DNA from: Rhizobium leguminosarum
Lineage (GTDB): Bacteria > Pseudomonadota > Alphaproteobacteria > Rhizobiales > Rhizobiaceae
DNA: 64,000 bases
Assembly: GCF_002953715.1 (NCBI RefSeq)
Contig: NZ_CP025016.1
Location: 1-64,000, forward strand
Direction: 5' to 3'
Below, one piece after another: positions 37,528-47,061 of this stretch (position 1 is its first letter; each line of letters opens with the position of its first letter). The position numbers and the translations under genes were made by a program. The notes below the pieces were generated by a model. That model saw only the letters and a list, made by a program, of their open reading frames with translations, ran no database searches and was not told the origin of the DNA.

Positions 37528-39126
37528 CTAGGCGGCCCCCGGCCGGTTGATTGTGAGGAAATGCCGGACGACCGGCTTATCCGTTCCTGAGTGATAGGCG
37601 AGGACCTGGCCTTGCAGGTCAGCATCGGCATTTGAAACCCGCTTGTGCTGGCGCAGATGCTCTGCCCAGGATTCGACCATGAACCATTCGACGATCTTTT
37701 GCGGATCGGCGGAGTCTTCCGTCACCCCCCATCCGTAGGCGCCGTCCCGCCGCCGCTCGTGGGACATCTCATCCAGCGCATGCAGGAAGGCTGTGCGATG
37801 ATGTTTTTCGACATGGTATTCGATGAGGATCAGAACAGGTCCGCGGTCGTGGGCGATAGGCTCTGCGACCAATGGTTCTGGCCAGTGATTGGACGGCACC
37901 ATATCCGCGTCGCCGGCCGGCAGCTTTAAGCGATGCATGATGAAGCCCGCAATGAGCAGTCCAACCGCGCCGATCATCAGCGCTCCCGGCACCCCGGCAG
38001 CTTCACCAACGGCACCCCAGCCAAGGCTACCTGCCGTCATCGCACCATTGAAGACGGTAAGATAGACCGCCAGGCCGCGACCGCGGACCCAGTTCGGAAG
38101 CACGGCCTGCGCTGCGCCATTCAGCGTGGTCAGGGCGGTGATCCATGCGCCTCCGAGAAAGAGCAGGACGATGATGGCAACCCATTTTGGCGGCGCGAGC
38201 GACAAAGCGCCCATGACGAGTGCTGTGATAACAGCGGCCCCTAGAAGCAGGCCATCGGCATTCAAGCGTTCGCGCAGTTTAGGCATGAGCAATGCGCCGC
38301 CGATCGCGCCGGCGCCAACGGCGCCAAGCAGGATACCGTAGAATCCTGCGTCACCGCCGAGCAATTCTCGGGCGACGAGCGGCAGGAGTGCCCAGACGGC
38401 ACTGGCGAAGGCAAAGAAGATCGCCGCGCGCAAAAGTACGACATGCAAGGGCTTGCTGGCGCGGGTGTAGCGCAGGCCTGCACGGAACGCGCCGAAGAAG
38501 CTTTCAGCCAGCGCATCATTTGCGTTCTTTGCCCGCGGCCACCAGACGAGCGCCGCGATGACGACGAGATAGCTCGCAACATCCGCGCCATAGGTGACGC
38601 CCGCGCCGAAGGCAGCAAGGAGAAGCCCCCCGGCGGCCGGCCCGATCGACCGGGCGATATTGATGCCGAGCGAGTTGAGGGCGACGGCGCTCTTGACGTC
38701 TTCTCTCTTCACCAGTTCCGGCACGATCGCTTGCCAGGTCGGCCCCATCAACGCGGCGCCGATGCCGCCAAGGAAGGTCAGGCCGATCAGCGCACTGACC
38801 GAAAGCATGCCGGTATTTGCCAGGACCATGAGACTTACGCTGACTGACGCGAGCAAGATCTGCACGGCGATCAGGAACTTGCGGCGATCGAGAATATCGG
38901 TGAGCACGCCCGCAGGTATTGCCAGGAGGAAGATCGGCAGGGTTCCGGCCGCCTGCACCAGAGCGACGGCGGCCGGCGAGGCCGATAGATCAGTCATGAG
39001 CCAGGAACTGGCGACATCGCGCATAAAGCTGCCGGTATTGCCGAGGACGGTTGCAGCCCAAAGAACTGCGAAGACTGGCTGGGCAAGGGGAGCAAAGCTG
39101 CCCCCGGAGGATTTGGTAGTGCTCAT
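37528..39126 (-). CDS. MFS exporter (EntS-like) with C-terminal ABM-like domain
   Basis: A 532-residue transporter. Residues 1-400 are a twelve-helix MFS_3/EntS-type exporter ([59 protein letters not shown]). The last 110 residues form a soluble domain ([39 protein letters not shown]) resembling antibiotic-biosynthesis-monooxygenase or dimeric ferredoxin-like folds. Its start overlaps the DoxX stop as ATGA. A role in exporting a small organic or quinoid compound is inferred from the locus. Confidence 0.87.
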   Translation of the reverse strand: MSTTKSSGGSFAPLAQPVFAVLWAATVLGNTGSFMRDVASSWLMTDLSASPAAVALVQAAGTLPIFLLAIPAGVLTDILDRRKFLIAVQILLASVSVSLMVLANTGMLSVSALIGLTFLGGIGAALMGPTWQAIVPELVKREDVKSAVALNSLGINIARSIGPAAGGLLLAAFGAGVTYGADVASYLVVIAALVWWPRAKNANDALAESFFGAFRAGLRYTRASKPLHVVLLRAAIFFAFASAVWALLPLVARELLGGDAGFYGILLGAVGAGAIGGALLMPKLRERLNADGLLLGAAVITALVMGALSLAPPKWVAIIVLLFLGGAWITALTTLNGAAQAVLPNWVRGRGLAVYLTVFNGAMTAGSLGWGAVGEAAGVPGALMIGAVGLLIAGFIMHRLKLPAGDADMVPSNHWPEPLVAEPIAHDRGPVLILIEYHVEKHHRTAFLHALDEMSHERRRDGAYGWGVTEDSADPQKIVEWFMVESWAEHLRQHKRVSNADADLQGQVLAYHSGTDKPVVRHFLTINRPGAA

Positions 39127-39566
39127 TTGCCTGCTCCCCTGGTCAAATCAATTGCCGCGACAATGATGAAAGCGCCAGCAAGTCCGAGATGTTCGAAGAA
39201 GGCGTTGGTTGCCATCATGCGGTCCATGCCTGCGGGCAACTCCCAGAAACGAAGGGCGACAAGGGTGGCAAGGAGCGTGAACGCGGCGAGCGCCAGCGCA
39301 CCTGCCCAGCGAAGGATCCCCGACACCACCATGGCCGAGGCCGCCAATTCGAAGGCGATAACGGCGACTGCGAAGAATGCCGCCGGATGCAGGCCGAAAT
39401 GGTTCATTTCAGCGACCGCGCTGTTGAAATCAAAGATCTTGGTAATTGGCCCCTGGATATAAGCCGCGCAGAGAGCCAGAAGGGCAGTGGACCACGTTGC
39501 CGGTGCAGCGATGATCCGCGCAAGAAGCGAGCCCCTGCGGTGGGTGGACGAAAATTGGTCAATCAT
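39123..39566 (-). CDS. DoxX family membrane protein
   Basis: A 147-residue protein with four hydrophobic helices (WSTALLALCAAYI, AAFFAVAVIAFELAASAMVV, WAGALALAAFTLLATLVAL, LGLAGAFIIVAAIDLTRG) and the usual FEL in helix 2. DoxX proteins are linked to quinone and thiol-stress responses, for example MhqP of Bacillus. First gene of the leftward operon with the MFS exporter and hydrolase. A perfect palindrome lies 112 bp upstream. Confidence 0.88.
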   Translation of the reverse strand: MIDQFSSTHRRGSLLARIIAAPATWSTALLALCAAYIQGPITKIFDFNSAVAEMNHFGLHPAAFFAVAVIAFELAASAMVVSGILRWAGALALAAFTLLATLVALRFWELPAGMDRMMATNAFFEHLGLAGAFIIVAAIDLTRGAGK

Positions 39567-39677
39567 GTCTGCTCCTGTCGTGTCGTCGATCGAAACAAGC
39601 GGCTTTTGTTTGCCGCTGGTGGAGCGATATTGGCCAGAAAGATTGCCGCCAACAATTGCATCAATTATTTCGATTTA

Positions 39678-39694
39678 ATTGCGATTATCGCAAT
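39678..39694. promoter_or_regulatory. 17-bp palindrome upstream of doxX
   Basis: ATTGCGATTATCGCAAT is perfectly symmetric with one central base and fits the T-N11-A form of LysR sites. A related sequence, AATTGCAATAATAATTGT, lies at 43899-43916 before the LysR gene. Probably the operator by which that LysR protein controls this operon too. Confidence 0.6.
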
Positions 39695-39766
39695 AAATGA
39701 TTTGATAGAGCGAAGTGGGCAGCGGAGAGCGCTGCCCACTCAATGCGGGCGCGATACTGCGTGGTG

Positions 39767-41749
39767 TCACACGGCCCAGCAGGCACAACCAAGCGCGCCG
39801 AAGAAGCCCTTGAGATCGGCAATCGGCAGCTTCGATGTCCAGGCGCCGGCATGGTCGTGACCATGGACGTTGCAGGAACTGGCGCAGCCGCAGGTCGAGA
39901 TCGCGGTGCGGCGCAAGGAGTTCATGCCTGCGCCCTGCGGTTCGCCCCATGCCGCGTAGCCGCCGAACGTGCGCACGGGAGACCAGTCCGGCATGGCGGG
40001 CGGCACGACGTTCTCATCGAGTGACTTGAAGTCGCCAGCACCATAGACGATCTTGCCGCCAACCATAGTCAGATCGGAGGTCAGGAAGGAGATCTCGTCT
40101 TCGGCGCAGGCGAAGAAGTCCTTGTCCGGCACGACGAGGTCGGCGAACTGGCCCTTTTCGATCCGGCCCTTCTTGCCTTCCTCGTTAGAGAACCAGGTGA
40201 CCTTCTCCGTCCACATCCGCAGTGCCGTTTCACGGTCGAGGCAATTGACGCGGGGATAGAGCTGCATGCCGCCGACGGTCTTGCCAGTGACCATCCAGGA
40301 GAGCGAGACCCAGGGATTATAGGAGGCGACGCGGGTCGCATCCGTGCCGGCAGAGACGTTGATGCCCTTATCGAGCATGCGCCTGATCGGCGGTGTCGCT
40401 TCTGCAACGCCGTGGCCGTATCGCTCGACAAAATATTCACCCTGATAGGCCATGCGGTGCTGCGTGGCGATGCCGCCACCGAGCGCTGCGATCCGGTCGA
40501 TCGAGCGATCGGAAATCGTCTCGGCATGGTCGAAGAACCAGTTCAGGCCTTCGAGCGGGATATCCCTATTGACCTTCTCGAACACATCGAGCGAGCGGCT
40601 GATCGTTTCGTCATAGGTGGCGTGAAGCCGCCAAGGCCAGCGGTTTTCGGCGAGGACTCGAACGACGTCCTCCAGTTCGCCTTCCATTTCCGGCGGCATG
40701 TCCGGGCGGGGCTGGCGAAAATCTTCGAAGTCCGCGGCGGAAAACACCAGCATCTCGCCGGCGCCGTTGTGACGGAAATAATCGTTGCCCTGCTTGTATT
40801 TGACCGACTGCGTCCAGTTGAGGAAATCCTGCTTCTCTTCCTTCGGCTTCTGCGTAAAGAGATTGTAGGCCAGACGTACCGTAAGCTGGTCCTCGTCCGA
40901 GAGCTTCTGGATCACCGCATAGTCGTCCGGGTAATTCTGAAATCCGCCGCCGGCATCGATGACGCCGGTGATTCCCAACCGGTTCAGTTCCCTCATGAAG
41001 TGGCGCGTGGAATTGACTTGATATTCGAACGGAAGCTTGGGGCCTTTCGACAAAGTCGAATAGAGAATGCCGGCATTCGGCTTGGCGAGCAAAAGGCCCG
41101 TCGGATTGCCGTTGGCGTCGCGGGTGATCTCGCCGCCCGGAGGGTTCGGCGTGTCCTTGGTATAGCCGACGGCACGAAGGGCAGCACCGTTGAGCAGTGC
41201 GCGGTCATAGAGATGCAGCAGAAAGACAGGCGTATCGGGTGCAATAGCATTGATCTCGTCGATCGTTGGGAGGCGTTTTTCGGCGAACTGATGTTCGGTG
41301 AAGCCGCCGACGACACGCACCCATTGTGGGGCAGGCGTGATGACGACCTGTCGTTTCAGCATGTCCATCGCATCGGCGAGCGAGCGGACGCCGTCCCAGC
41401 GGAGCTCCATGTTGAAGTTGAGACCGCCCCGCACAACGTGGGTGTGGTTGTCGATCAGACCAGGCAGTACACGCTTGCCCTTGAGATCGACGATCTTCGT
41501 ATCGGGCCCGGCAAGCGCGATGACGTCGCGGTCGGTACCCACGTCGATGAATAGGCCGTCCTTGACGGCGATTGCGGTGGCGTTCGGATTTGCGCGATCA
41601 AGCGTCGTGATTAATCCATTGTGAAGAACGATGTCTGCGTACATGGAGGCGGCTCCGGTCTTGTTGGGATCGGCGGCATTGGCCGGTGAAAACAAGTTTG
41701 AAAAGGCGAGGCTCGATGCTGCGCCCAAGAATGTGCGGCGCGTCGTCAT
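39767..41749 (-). CDS. Amidohydrolase (YtcJ-like) with Tat leader and Cys/His-rich tail
   Basis: A 660-residue metal-dependent hydrolase. The leader TTRRTFLGAASSLAFSNLF with ANAAD cleavage region predicts Tat export. The barrel has the HxH metal motif in LPGLIDNHTHVVRGG (about 98-112), RLHATYDETISRS and WFFDHAETISDRS for later ligands, and SAGTDATRVASYNP. It belongs to the Amidohydro_3 group, substrate unknown. The last 55 residues contain STCGCASSCNVHGHDH and GCACWAV, a cysteine/histidine-rich extension that may bind metal. It starts 1 bp into the XapX stop (TGATG). Confidence 0.9.
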   Translation of the reverse strand: MTTRRTFLGAASSLAFSNLFSPANAADPNKTGAASMYADIVLHNGLITTLDRANPNATAIAVKDGLFIDVGTDRDVIALAGPDTKIVDLKGKRVLPGLIDNHTHVVRGGLNFNMELRWDGVRSLADAMDMLKRQVVITPAPQWVRVVGGFTEHQFAEKRLPTIDEINAIAPDTPVFLLHLYDRALLNGAALRAVGYTKDTPNPPGGEITRDANGNPTGLLLAKPNAGILYSTLSKGPKLPFEYQVNSTRHFMRELNRLGITGVIDAGGGFQNYPDDYAVIQKLSDEDQLTVRLAYNLFTQKPKEEKQDFLNWTQSVKYKQGNDYFRHNGAGEMLVFSAADFEDFRQPRPDMPPEMEGELEDVVRVLAENRWPWRLHATYDETISRSLDVFEKVNRDIPLEGLNWFFDHAETISDRSIDRIAALGGGIATQHRMAYQGEYFVERYGHGVAEATPPIRRMLDKGINVSAGTDATRVASYNPWVSLSWMVTGKTVGGMQLYPRVNCLDRETALRMWTEKVTWFSNEEGKKGRIEKGQFADLVVPDKDFFACAEDEISFLTSDLTMVGGKIVYGAGDFKSLDENVVPPAMPDWSPVRTFGGYAAWGEPQGAGMNSLRRTAISTCGCASSCNVHGHDHAGAWTSKLPIADLKGFFGALGCACWAV

Positions 41750-42039
41750 CAGCTTTTTCCCGATGTTGAATCTTCATGGAGTGGGTTCACCGCCACCACG
41801 TTTTTCCCACCCTTCGGTAGGTGACCGAACATGTGCGGCTTGACCTGATGAAGCCAGGAGACGGCGGCAGGCTCGCGAGCCCAAATGCTCTTAGCCAGTG
41901 GCACGAGCTGCTCGCCGACAAGGATGCCGAGCAGCCCGATGAGCGCGACGACAGGCGGAGCAGGCGAGCGGACATTGAGCAGGCTGTAGATCACGCCCAC
42001 CAGCAGGCCGGCACCGAGTGACAGAAGATAGAGTTTCAT
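41749..42039 (-). CDS. XapX domain (DUF1427) membrane protein
   Basis: A 96-residue protein. Its first 55 residues are the XapX/DUF1427 two-helix domain (LYLLSLGAGLLVGVIYSLLNV, VVALIGLLGILVGEQLVPLA), followed by a soluble tail. Function unknown. In many proteobacteria XapX genes accompany amidohydrolase and isochorismatase-like genes, as here. It is translationally coupled to the amidohydrolase and 67 bp behind the YcaC-like gene. Confidence 0.88.
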   Translation of the reverse strand: MKLYLLSLGAGLLVGVIYSLLNVRSPAPPVVALIGLLGILVGEQLVPLAKSIWAREPAAVSWLHQVKPHMFGHLPKGGKNVVAVNPLHEDSTSGKS

Positions 42040-42106
42040 GGGGGAACCTCGCGTGGTGAAAGAAAATCACTCCGGCAGGACGCAGCCTGCCGGAGTGATT
42101 GACAGT

Positions 42107-42796
42107 TTACTTGGCAGGGTTCGGACCGATCCGCTTGCCATGCTTGACGCGTTCGGCACCACCGTGGACATGCGTAACAGCATAATCGATGCCCATGCCG
42201 TAAGCGCCGGAATGCTCCTTCACCAGCGACGTGACCGCGTCGTAGGTTTCCTTGCGGGCCCAGTCGCGCTGCCATTCGAGCAGGACCTGCTGCCAGGTAA
42301 CCGGAACGACGCCGGCCTGCACCATGCGGTCCATCGCGTATTTGTGCGCGTCGACGGACGTGCCGCCGGAAGCATCCGCAACCATATAGATTTCGTAGTC
42401 GGTATCGCTCATGCAGGAGAGCGCGAAGGTCGTGTTGCAAACCTCCGTCCAGAGGCCAGCGACGACAATCTTCTTGCGGCCATCGGCAGCGTGCTTGGCA
42501 AGCGCGTCGCGGACGTTCTGGTCGTCCCAGGAATTCATCGACGTGCGCTCAAGGATATCATTGTCCGGGACGACAGCGAGCAGTTCCGGGAAAGTGTTGC
42601 CCGAGAAGCTGTCGGTCTCGACGGTGGTGATGGTGGTCGGGATGTTGAAGATCCTCGCTGCCTTGGCAAGACCGACGACGTTGTTCTTCAAGACCTGGCG
42701 GTCGATCGACTGAACGCCGAAGGCCATCTGCGGCTGCTGGTCGATGAAGATGATCTGACTGTTCTGCGGGGTGAGGACCTGAAGCTTGCTGGACAT
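42107..42796 (-). CDS. YcaC-like isochorismatase-family hydrolase
   Basis: A 229-residue cysteine hydrolase with Asp in IIFIDQQPQMAFG (about 19) and Cys in VAGLWTEVCNTTFALSC (about 120), as in YcaC-like proteins whose substrate is unknown. C-terminal residues EWQRDWARKETYDAV are typical of the longer members of this group. It sits between the dioxygenase and XapX genes in the leftward operon facing LysR. Confidence 0.88.
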   Translation of the reverse strand: MSSKLQVLTPQNSQIIFIDQQPQMAFGVQSIDRQVLKNNVVGLAKAARIFNIPTTITTVETDSFSGNTFPELLAVVPDNDILERTSMNSWDDQNVRDALAKHAADGRKKIVVAGLWTEVCNTTFALSCMSDTDYEIYMVADASGGTSVDAHKYAMDRMVQAGVVPVTWQQVLLEWQRDWARKETYDAVTSLVKEHSGAYGMGIDYAVTHVHGGAERVKHGKRIGPNPAK

Positions 42797-42891
42797 CTCG
42801 TGTCTTCCTTTGACTGGGTTGAAGGTAGGTAATGGGGCAGGGAAGGCGGCACGTCTTGAAAGTTATGCCGCCTTATTGTTGGAAAGCGACG

Positions 42892-43824
42892 TCAGGCGGC
42901 GAGCGGTGTCAGCCCGGCCTCGATCTGGTCACGATAAGGCTCGTACCGTGCCGGCAACTTCAAAACCTCGCCGAGGTGTGCCGTATCTTCATCGCGGTCG
43001 AAACCGGGTTCGTTCGTGGCGATTTCGAACAGGACGCCGCCGGGTGTCCGGAAGTAGATAGCCCAGAAGTAATCGCGGTCGATGACAGGTGTCACCTGGT
43101 ATCCTGTATCCATCAGGGCCTTGCGGACTTCGAGCTGCTTTGCGCGGTTCTCGACAGCGAAAGCGATGTGGTGCACCGAACCTGCGCCCTGCCTTGCGAA
43201 GGGCGTTTTCGGAAGGATCTCGAGGTCGATCGTGTCCGCACCATTGCCGCCGGGGATGATGAAGCGGGTGACGTCACCATCCGTTTCGGCGCGCTGGTAG
43301 CCCATGAAACCGAGCAGTTCGGACGTGGCAGCGGCGTCATGCAGGCGGAACTTGGCACCGGTGAAGCCGCGGATGCCGACGCTTTCGTCGATGCCGGCGC
43401 CATTCCAGGCCTTGCGGCCATCGTTTTCCGTTTCGACAAGGGCAAACCCTTCGCCGTCCGGCCCTTTGAACAGGAGGCGGGCAGCGCCGAAGGCAGTGTC
43501 GGTATGCAGGTTGACGGCTCCCTTTGCCGGCAGGCGATCCTGCCAGAACGAGAGTGAGCCCTTAGGCACTGCGAACTGCGTTTCGCTGACTTCGCCAACG
43601 CCTGGGCGGCCGCGCATCACGTCGGGAAAAGGGAAGTAGGTCATGACGGAGCCGGGGGCGCCGGCCTCATCACCGTAATAGAGGTGGTAGACGTTGGGGT
43701 CGTCGAAATTCACGGTCTTTTTGACGCGGCGCAGGCCGAGCGTGTCCGTGAAGAACGCGTTGTTCTGGCGGGCATCCGATGCCATCGACGTGATGTGATG
43801 CAGTCCCTTGATATCCTTGATCAT
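42892..43824 (-). CDS. Ring-cleaving dioxygenase (VOC superfamily, MhqO/LinE type)
   Basis: A 310-residue protein with two vicinal-oxygen-chelate modules. The start IKGLHHITSMASDARQNNAFF provides the first His ligand (about residue 10). AGSVHHIAFAVENRAKQ (about 217) gives the second, and FRTPGGVLFEIATNEPGF (about 265) the Glu. Members of this group cleave hydroquinones or act in quinone stress, as MhqO does. First gene of the leftward operon, divergent from the LysR gene with 120 bp between. Confidence 0.9.
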   Translation of the reverse strand: MIKDIKGLHHITSMASDARQNNAFFTDTLGLRRVKKTVNFDDPNVYHLYYGDEAGAPGSVMTYFPFPDVMRGRPGVGEVSETQFAVPKGSLSFWQDRLPAKGAVNLHTDTAFGAARLLFKGPDGEGFALVETENDGRKAWNGAGIDESVGIRGFTGAKFRLHDAAATSELLGFMGYQRAETDGDVTRFIIPGGNGADTIDLEILPKTPFARQGAGSVHHIAFAVENRAKQLEVRKALMDTGYQVTPVIDRDYFWAIYFRTPGGVLFEIATNEPGFDRDEDTAHLGEVLKLPARYEPYRDQIEAGLTPLAA

Positions 43825-43898
43825 AATGCTCGCCCTTCCGCGGCTGCGTTGGTTTGTCTGGTGTGATTGAAAACCTACGCCCGTTGATCATCGGTCGG

Positions 43899-43916
43899 AA
43901 TTGCAATAATAATTGT
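43899..43916. promoter_or_regulatory. LysR-type site in the divergent lysR-dioxygenase gap
   Basis: AATTGCAATAATAATTGT is an imperfect inverted repeat of the LysR T-N11-A kind, lying between the divergent start codons. It shares AATTGC-AT-AT with the palindrome at 39678-39694. Confidence 0.5.
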
Positions 43917-43944
43917 CAGTGAATTGCCTTGGGTGAAATAATCA

Positions 43945-44844
43945 ATGAACGACTACAAGCTGCTTCGGACCTTTCTGCTGGCCGCTGAGAAGCGGAATTT
44001 TGCGCAGGTCGCGCGCGAGCTCGATATGACCCCCGCAGCCGTTACGCGGGCGATCGCGGCCCTGGAAGAAGACCTTGGCGTACAACTCTTCGTGCGGACC
44101 ACACGCCAGGTGTCGCTGACGACCGATGGCGCGATCTTCGCCGCCCAGATACAGCCGGCGGTGCAGGCGTTGGACAATGCGCGCAAGGACGTGATGAATA
44201 CCCACAAGGCGGATCATGGCCGCCTGCGAATCAGCGCGCCGACCTGGTTAGGCCAGCAGGTCCTGCCGCCCATCCTCTCGGCATTCAAGGAACGCTACCC
44301 GAAGATCAGCTTCGAGATCTCGCTTGCGGATGGACTCGTTGACATCATCGATGACGACTATGACCTGGCAATCCGCATTTCCGCGGCCCCTTCGGACAAG
44401 TTCACGATCTGGCGCAAGATCAGCGTCGTGCGCCGTATCCTCGTCGCAGCGCCGGGCAGCCGGTTTTCCGACATGAAGCATCCGAACGAACTCATTCCCG
44501 ACGATTGCCTGGCCTATAGCGGTGACAGCAAGCGGGAGACCTGGACGCTATCGGACGGCAGTGGCAGCGCCACGATTTCCGCGGGCCGGGCATTCAGCGC
44601 CAATAGCGGAGAGGTGCTGGCGAGGATGGCGGCCGACGGCGTCGGGGTCGCCATGCTGCCCAAGTTCCATGTGGCCGAGCATCTGCGGACCGGACGGCTC
44701 GTCCACGTCCTGCGGGACTGGGCGCCGCCAGACTTATGGTTGACCCTGTACTACCCCCCGTATCAGGTGCTGCCGCCCCGAATTGCCTCGTTCTCGAAGT
44801 TCTTTGAACAACAGGTCCCGGCGTTTATATCGGTAATCGAATGA
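43945..44844 (+). CDS. LysR family regulator of the adjacent electrophile-response locus
   Basis: A 299-residue LysR protein. The winged HTH spans residues 1-60 (FAQVARELDMTPAAVTRAI). The effector domain follows, with LRISAPTWLGQQVLPPILSAF near 92-112 and GEVLARMAADGVGVAMLPKFH near 225-245. It is divergent from the dioxygenase operon, the standard placement for a LysR activator of its neighbour. A 741-bp segment of this gene, from about codon 47 to the end, is present again at 52002-52742. Confidence 0.92.
   Translation: MNDYKLLRTFLLAAEKRNFAQVARELDMTPAAVTRAIAALEEDLGVQLFVRTTRQVSLTTDGAIFAAQIQPAVQALDNARKDVMNTHKADHGRLRISAPTWLGQQVLPPILSAFKERYPKISFEISLADGLVDIIDDDYDLAIRISAAPSDKFTIWRKISVVRRILVAAPGSRFSDMKHPNELIPDDCLAYSGDSKRETWTLSDGSGSATISAGRAFSANSGEVLARMAADGVGVAMLPKFHVAEHLRTGRLVHVLRDWAPPDLWLTLYYPPYQVLPPRIASFSKFFEQQVPAFISVIE
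44083..44823 (+). repeat. Direct repeat, copy 1 (inside lysR)
   Basis: Starts at CAACTCTTCGTGCGGACCAC and ends at CAGGTCCCGGCG. The same 741-bp segment recurs at 52002-52742 in direct orientation with scattered base changes, mostly near the 3' end. The copies flank about 7.2 kb of other genes. Confidence 0.92.
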
Positions 44845-44954
44845 ACTGAGTTTGTTTTTAAAAGGTTTTCGAAAGGGCTATTGCTGCACCCGACGGACCT
44901 GGCTTTTCAACAGCTTCTATTGTCCACCAAGGGGCCGCTAGTTCGAACCTGTTC

Positions 44955-44975
44955 AAGGCGGACAGTCCGCCTTTT
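44955..44975 (+). terminator. Intrinsic terminator downstream of lysR
   Basis: AAGGCGGA-CAG-TCCGCCTT forms a perfect 8-bp stem with a short T-tract, about 110 bp after the lysR stop. Confidence 0.55.
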
Positions 44976-45342
44976 CATACCATTGGCTAATTCAACGATA
45001 TGTTCAGCCGTGATGGGAGCTTGACGTCCCTGTTCTCGGCCTGTCGAGCGGCGCCTTCATCGGTGCGGTGATCGCCTTTCTGCTGGTCGGCTTCCTGGCG
45101 ACGGTAGCAAGAGCTACAAGCTGTCCATTTCCCAACGAGTTCCCGGCAAGCTCTTCTGGTCGGTCATGAAGTCTAGGTCGGCAGCGCCTCGTTAGAGACC
45201 GTTTGAATCGCGCTACACTTCACATTTCCTGTGCCGCGTAACCGAGCAATAGCCAGAGATGTAACGCGTCGCAATTGGCTGGCATCCATAAATCAACGTT
45301 ACGCAGCAAAGGCTGCCTTTTCGGCAGCTGTCGAAAGTGAGC

Positions 45343-45377
45343 GGTAGGTCGACGGTTCGAATCCTTTCAAGACCACC
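45343..45377. repeat. tRNA T-arm-like scar, copy C
   Basis: Starts GGTAGGTCGACGGTTCGAAT, then CCTTTCAAGACCACC. The ends GGTAGGTC and GACCACC can pair with one bulge. The strongest of the tRNA-like scars. Confidence 0.4.
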
Positions 45378-45474
45378 GTTCGTCTGCAAATTCGGCAAAA
45401 AGTCACCGCCAGGCCGGATTACAGGTGGGCTTTTCGCTCAACCAATCGCGGCCAGAGACCGGCAGCACAATCCG

Positions 45475-46659
45475 TCATCCGTTGACGCTCCGAACAGTTG
45501 CAACGCTACCGCCGCCGGCAGTCCGGCGCGTGGCAAGCGCCTTGACCGAAAAGAGCGCGTAGATGATCAGCGGAAGGCAGGCGAGATAGGATGTCCTGAT
45601 GCCTGCATGTTCGGCAATTAAACCGAGCAGCGGCGGCGCCAGGAAGAAGACGACGAAGGTCATCTGGCCGAGAGCGGCGACGTTGAGATACGCCGCGCGA
45701 TCAGTACGCTGGGCCGCCGCCGAGACGGCGAGGGGATAGACCGCGCTGCAGCCGGCGCCCATCAAGGCGAAGCCCGCCAGTGCGACATAGGCATGCGGTG
45801 CGCCCCAGACGGCGCAGATGCCAATCGCCGAAAGAACAAGCAGCATCGTGGCGACGGCCCGCGCGCCAAACCGATCGACCAGCGGATCAACGAACAGGCG
45901 CGCCAGCGCCATGCAAAAGGTAAAGAGTGTCAATCCCAGTCCGCCGATGAAGGGCTCGACTGAAAACACGTCGCGCATATAGATCGCCGACCAGTCGATC
46001 CCGGCACCTTCGACGAGAAAGGCGGCGATGCCGATTACGCAGAGCGGCATTAGCCCCCAGGTAGGAAGCGCTACCGGCGGCGCCTTGCCTTCGTCCAAAG
46101 TGATCCGCGCTGGCGCATTGCGCATGCCGGCGATCGCCCAGATGCCGATGACAAGGACCACAACAAAGGTCACGGCGAGATGTAGCTGCATCGAGATACC
46201 GGCTTGGCGGACTACCGAAGAGACAAGCGCCGTGACGAAGAAGCCGAGGCTCCAGAAGCCATGGGCTCTGTTCATCACGCCGCGTCCCAGCTGCGCTTCG
46301 ATGCGGTCGATCTCGACATTGAGATTGATCTCTAGCGCCCCGGCGAGCAGCCCTTCGACGAAAAGCAAACAGAATACGGCCGGCGCAGCACCGATCCATG
46401 GCACCAGCGACAGCAGCGCGGATGTGCCGAGAACTGTAATGAACGCCGTCGTCCGCGCGCCGAGCCGGGCGATCAAGGGCGAAGACAAAGTCAACGAAAT
46501 CAAGGCGCCGATCGCAGCCCCTATCAACGTCAACCCAAGCTCGGACTTATCGACGCCAAGCGCAACCTGCAAATCCGGCATCCTCGACAGCAGCGCCCCC
46601 AGCGACACGGCGAAGAGAAAGAAGCAGACATAGATCCGCTGCTGCGGCGCAATTTTCAT
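45475..46659 (-). CDS. MFS transporter
   Basis: A 394-residue major facilitator with twelve hydrophobic segments starting RIYVCFFLFAVSLGALLSRMP. MNRAHGFWSLGFFVTALVSS and VEGAGIDWSAIYMRDVFSVE are patterns seen in YbjJ-like transporters of unknown substrate. Complete, with no neighbouring partner gene on the same strand. The ATG at 46659 is preceded by CGGAGTTGCATC, which is a usable ribosome site. It lies in the patchwork region between the two lysR copies. Confidence 0.88.
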   Translation of the reverse strand: MKIAPQQRIYVCFFLFAVSLGALLSRMPDLQVALGVDKSELGLTLIGAAIGALISLTLSSPLIARLGARTTAFITVLGTSALLSLVPWIGAAPAVFCLLFVEGLLAGALEINLNVEIDRIEAQLGRGVMNRAHGFWSLGFFVTALVSSVVRQAGISMQLHLAVTFVVVLVIGIWAIAGMRNAPARITLDEGKAPPVALPTWGLMPLCVIGIAAFLVEGAGIDWSAIYMRDVFSVEPFIGGLGLTLFTFCMALARLFVDPLVDRFGARAVATMLLVLSAIGICAVWGAPHAYVALAGFALMGAGCSAVYPLAVSAAAQRTDRAAYLNVAALGQMTFVVFFLAPPLLGLIAEHAGIRTSYLACLPLIIYALFSVKALATRRTAGGGSVATVRSVNG

Positions 46660-47061
46660 GATGCAACTCCGGGGATTGACGCTTCGAAGCAGAACAGCGC
46701 TTTTGGATCTGTGATGAATACCTCACAGGGCTGGAGATCAAAACTTGTTTCTGAGGAGATGCGACGGAGCAGGTGGTTTTGCTTGACATTCTTCGTGATC
46801 CCTCGCTCGGTCGACTTTTGGAAAGGCGCGATCCTTGTAATCTTCACGAGCGCCCGCGAAGGGCGCCGGCGGCGATAACGCAGGCGATCGCATCGCTGCT
46901 AATGTCGTGACGCTCGACCAGCGATCGTCAACGCTACGCCAATCAGGACCTCGAGAGGCGCGACCAGCTTCCGGATTATGTGCTCCTTTCGGAACCTCTT
47001 CGGCAGCACGTCGCGGTCGAAGCCGGTCGGCGAGGGGAACATGTCTTCCACCACCAGCGCA

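Larger units (their letters stand above)
44845..45474. other. Intergenic region with terminator, scars and a possible gene remnant
   Basis: About 630 bp without an intact gene. It holds a tRNA-like scar at about 44,934 (AGTTCGAACCTGTTCAAGG), a terminator, and a short hydrophobic frame near 45,021-45,115 (VLGLSSGAFIGAVIAFLLVG) that looks like the end of a lost membrane protein. A small hairpin GCTGCC-GGCAGC (about 45,312-45,328) and a second scar at 45,343 follow. CCATAAATCAA occurs near 45,287 and again near 47,367. Confidence 0.45.

Noticed and set aside
45213-45398. 61-codon minus frame with LERIRTVDLPL
   Set aside because: This kind of peptide commonly arises from translating tRNA-like DNA; the stretch is better read as the scar at 45,343.
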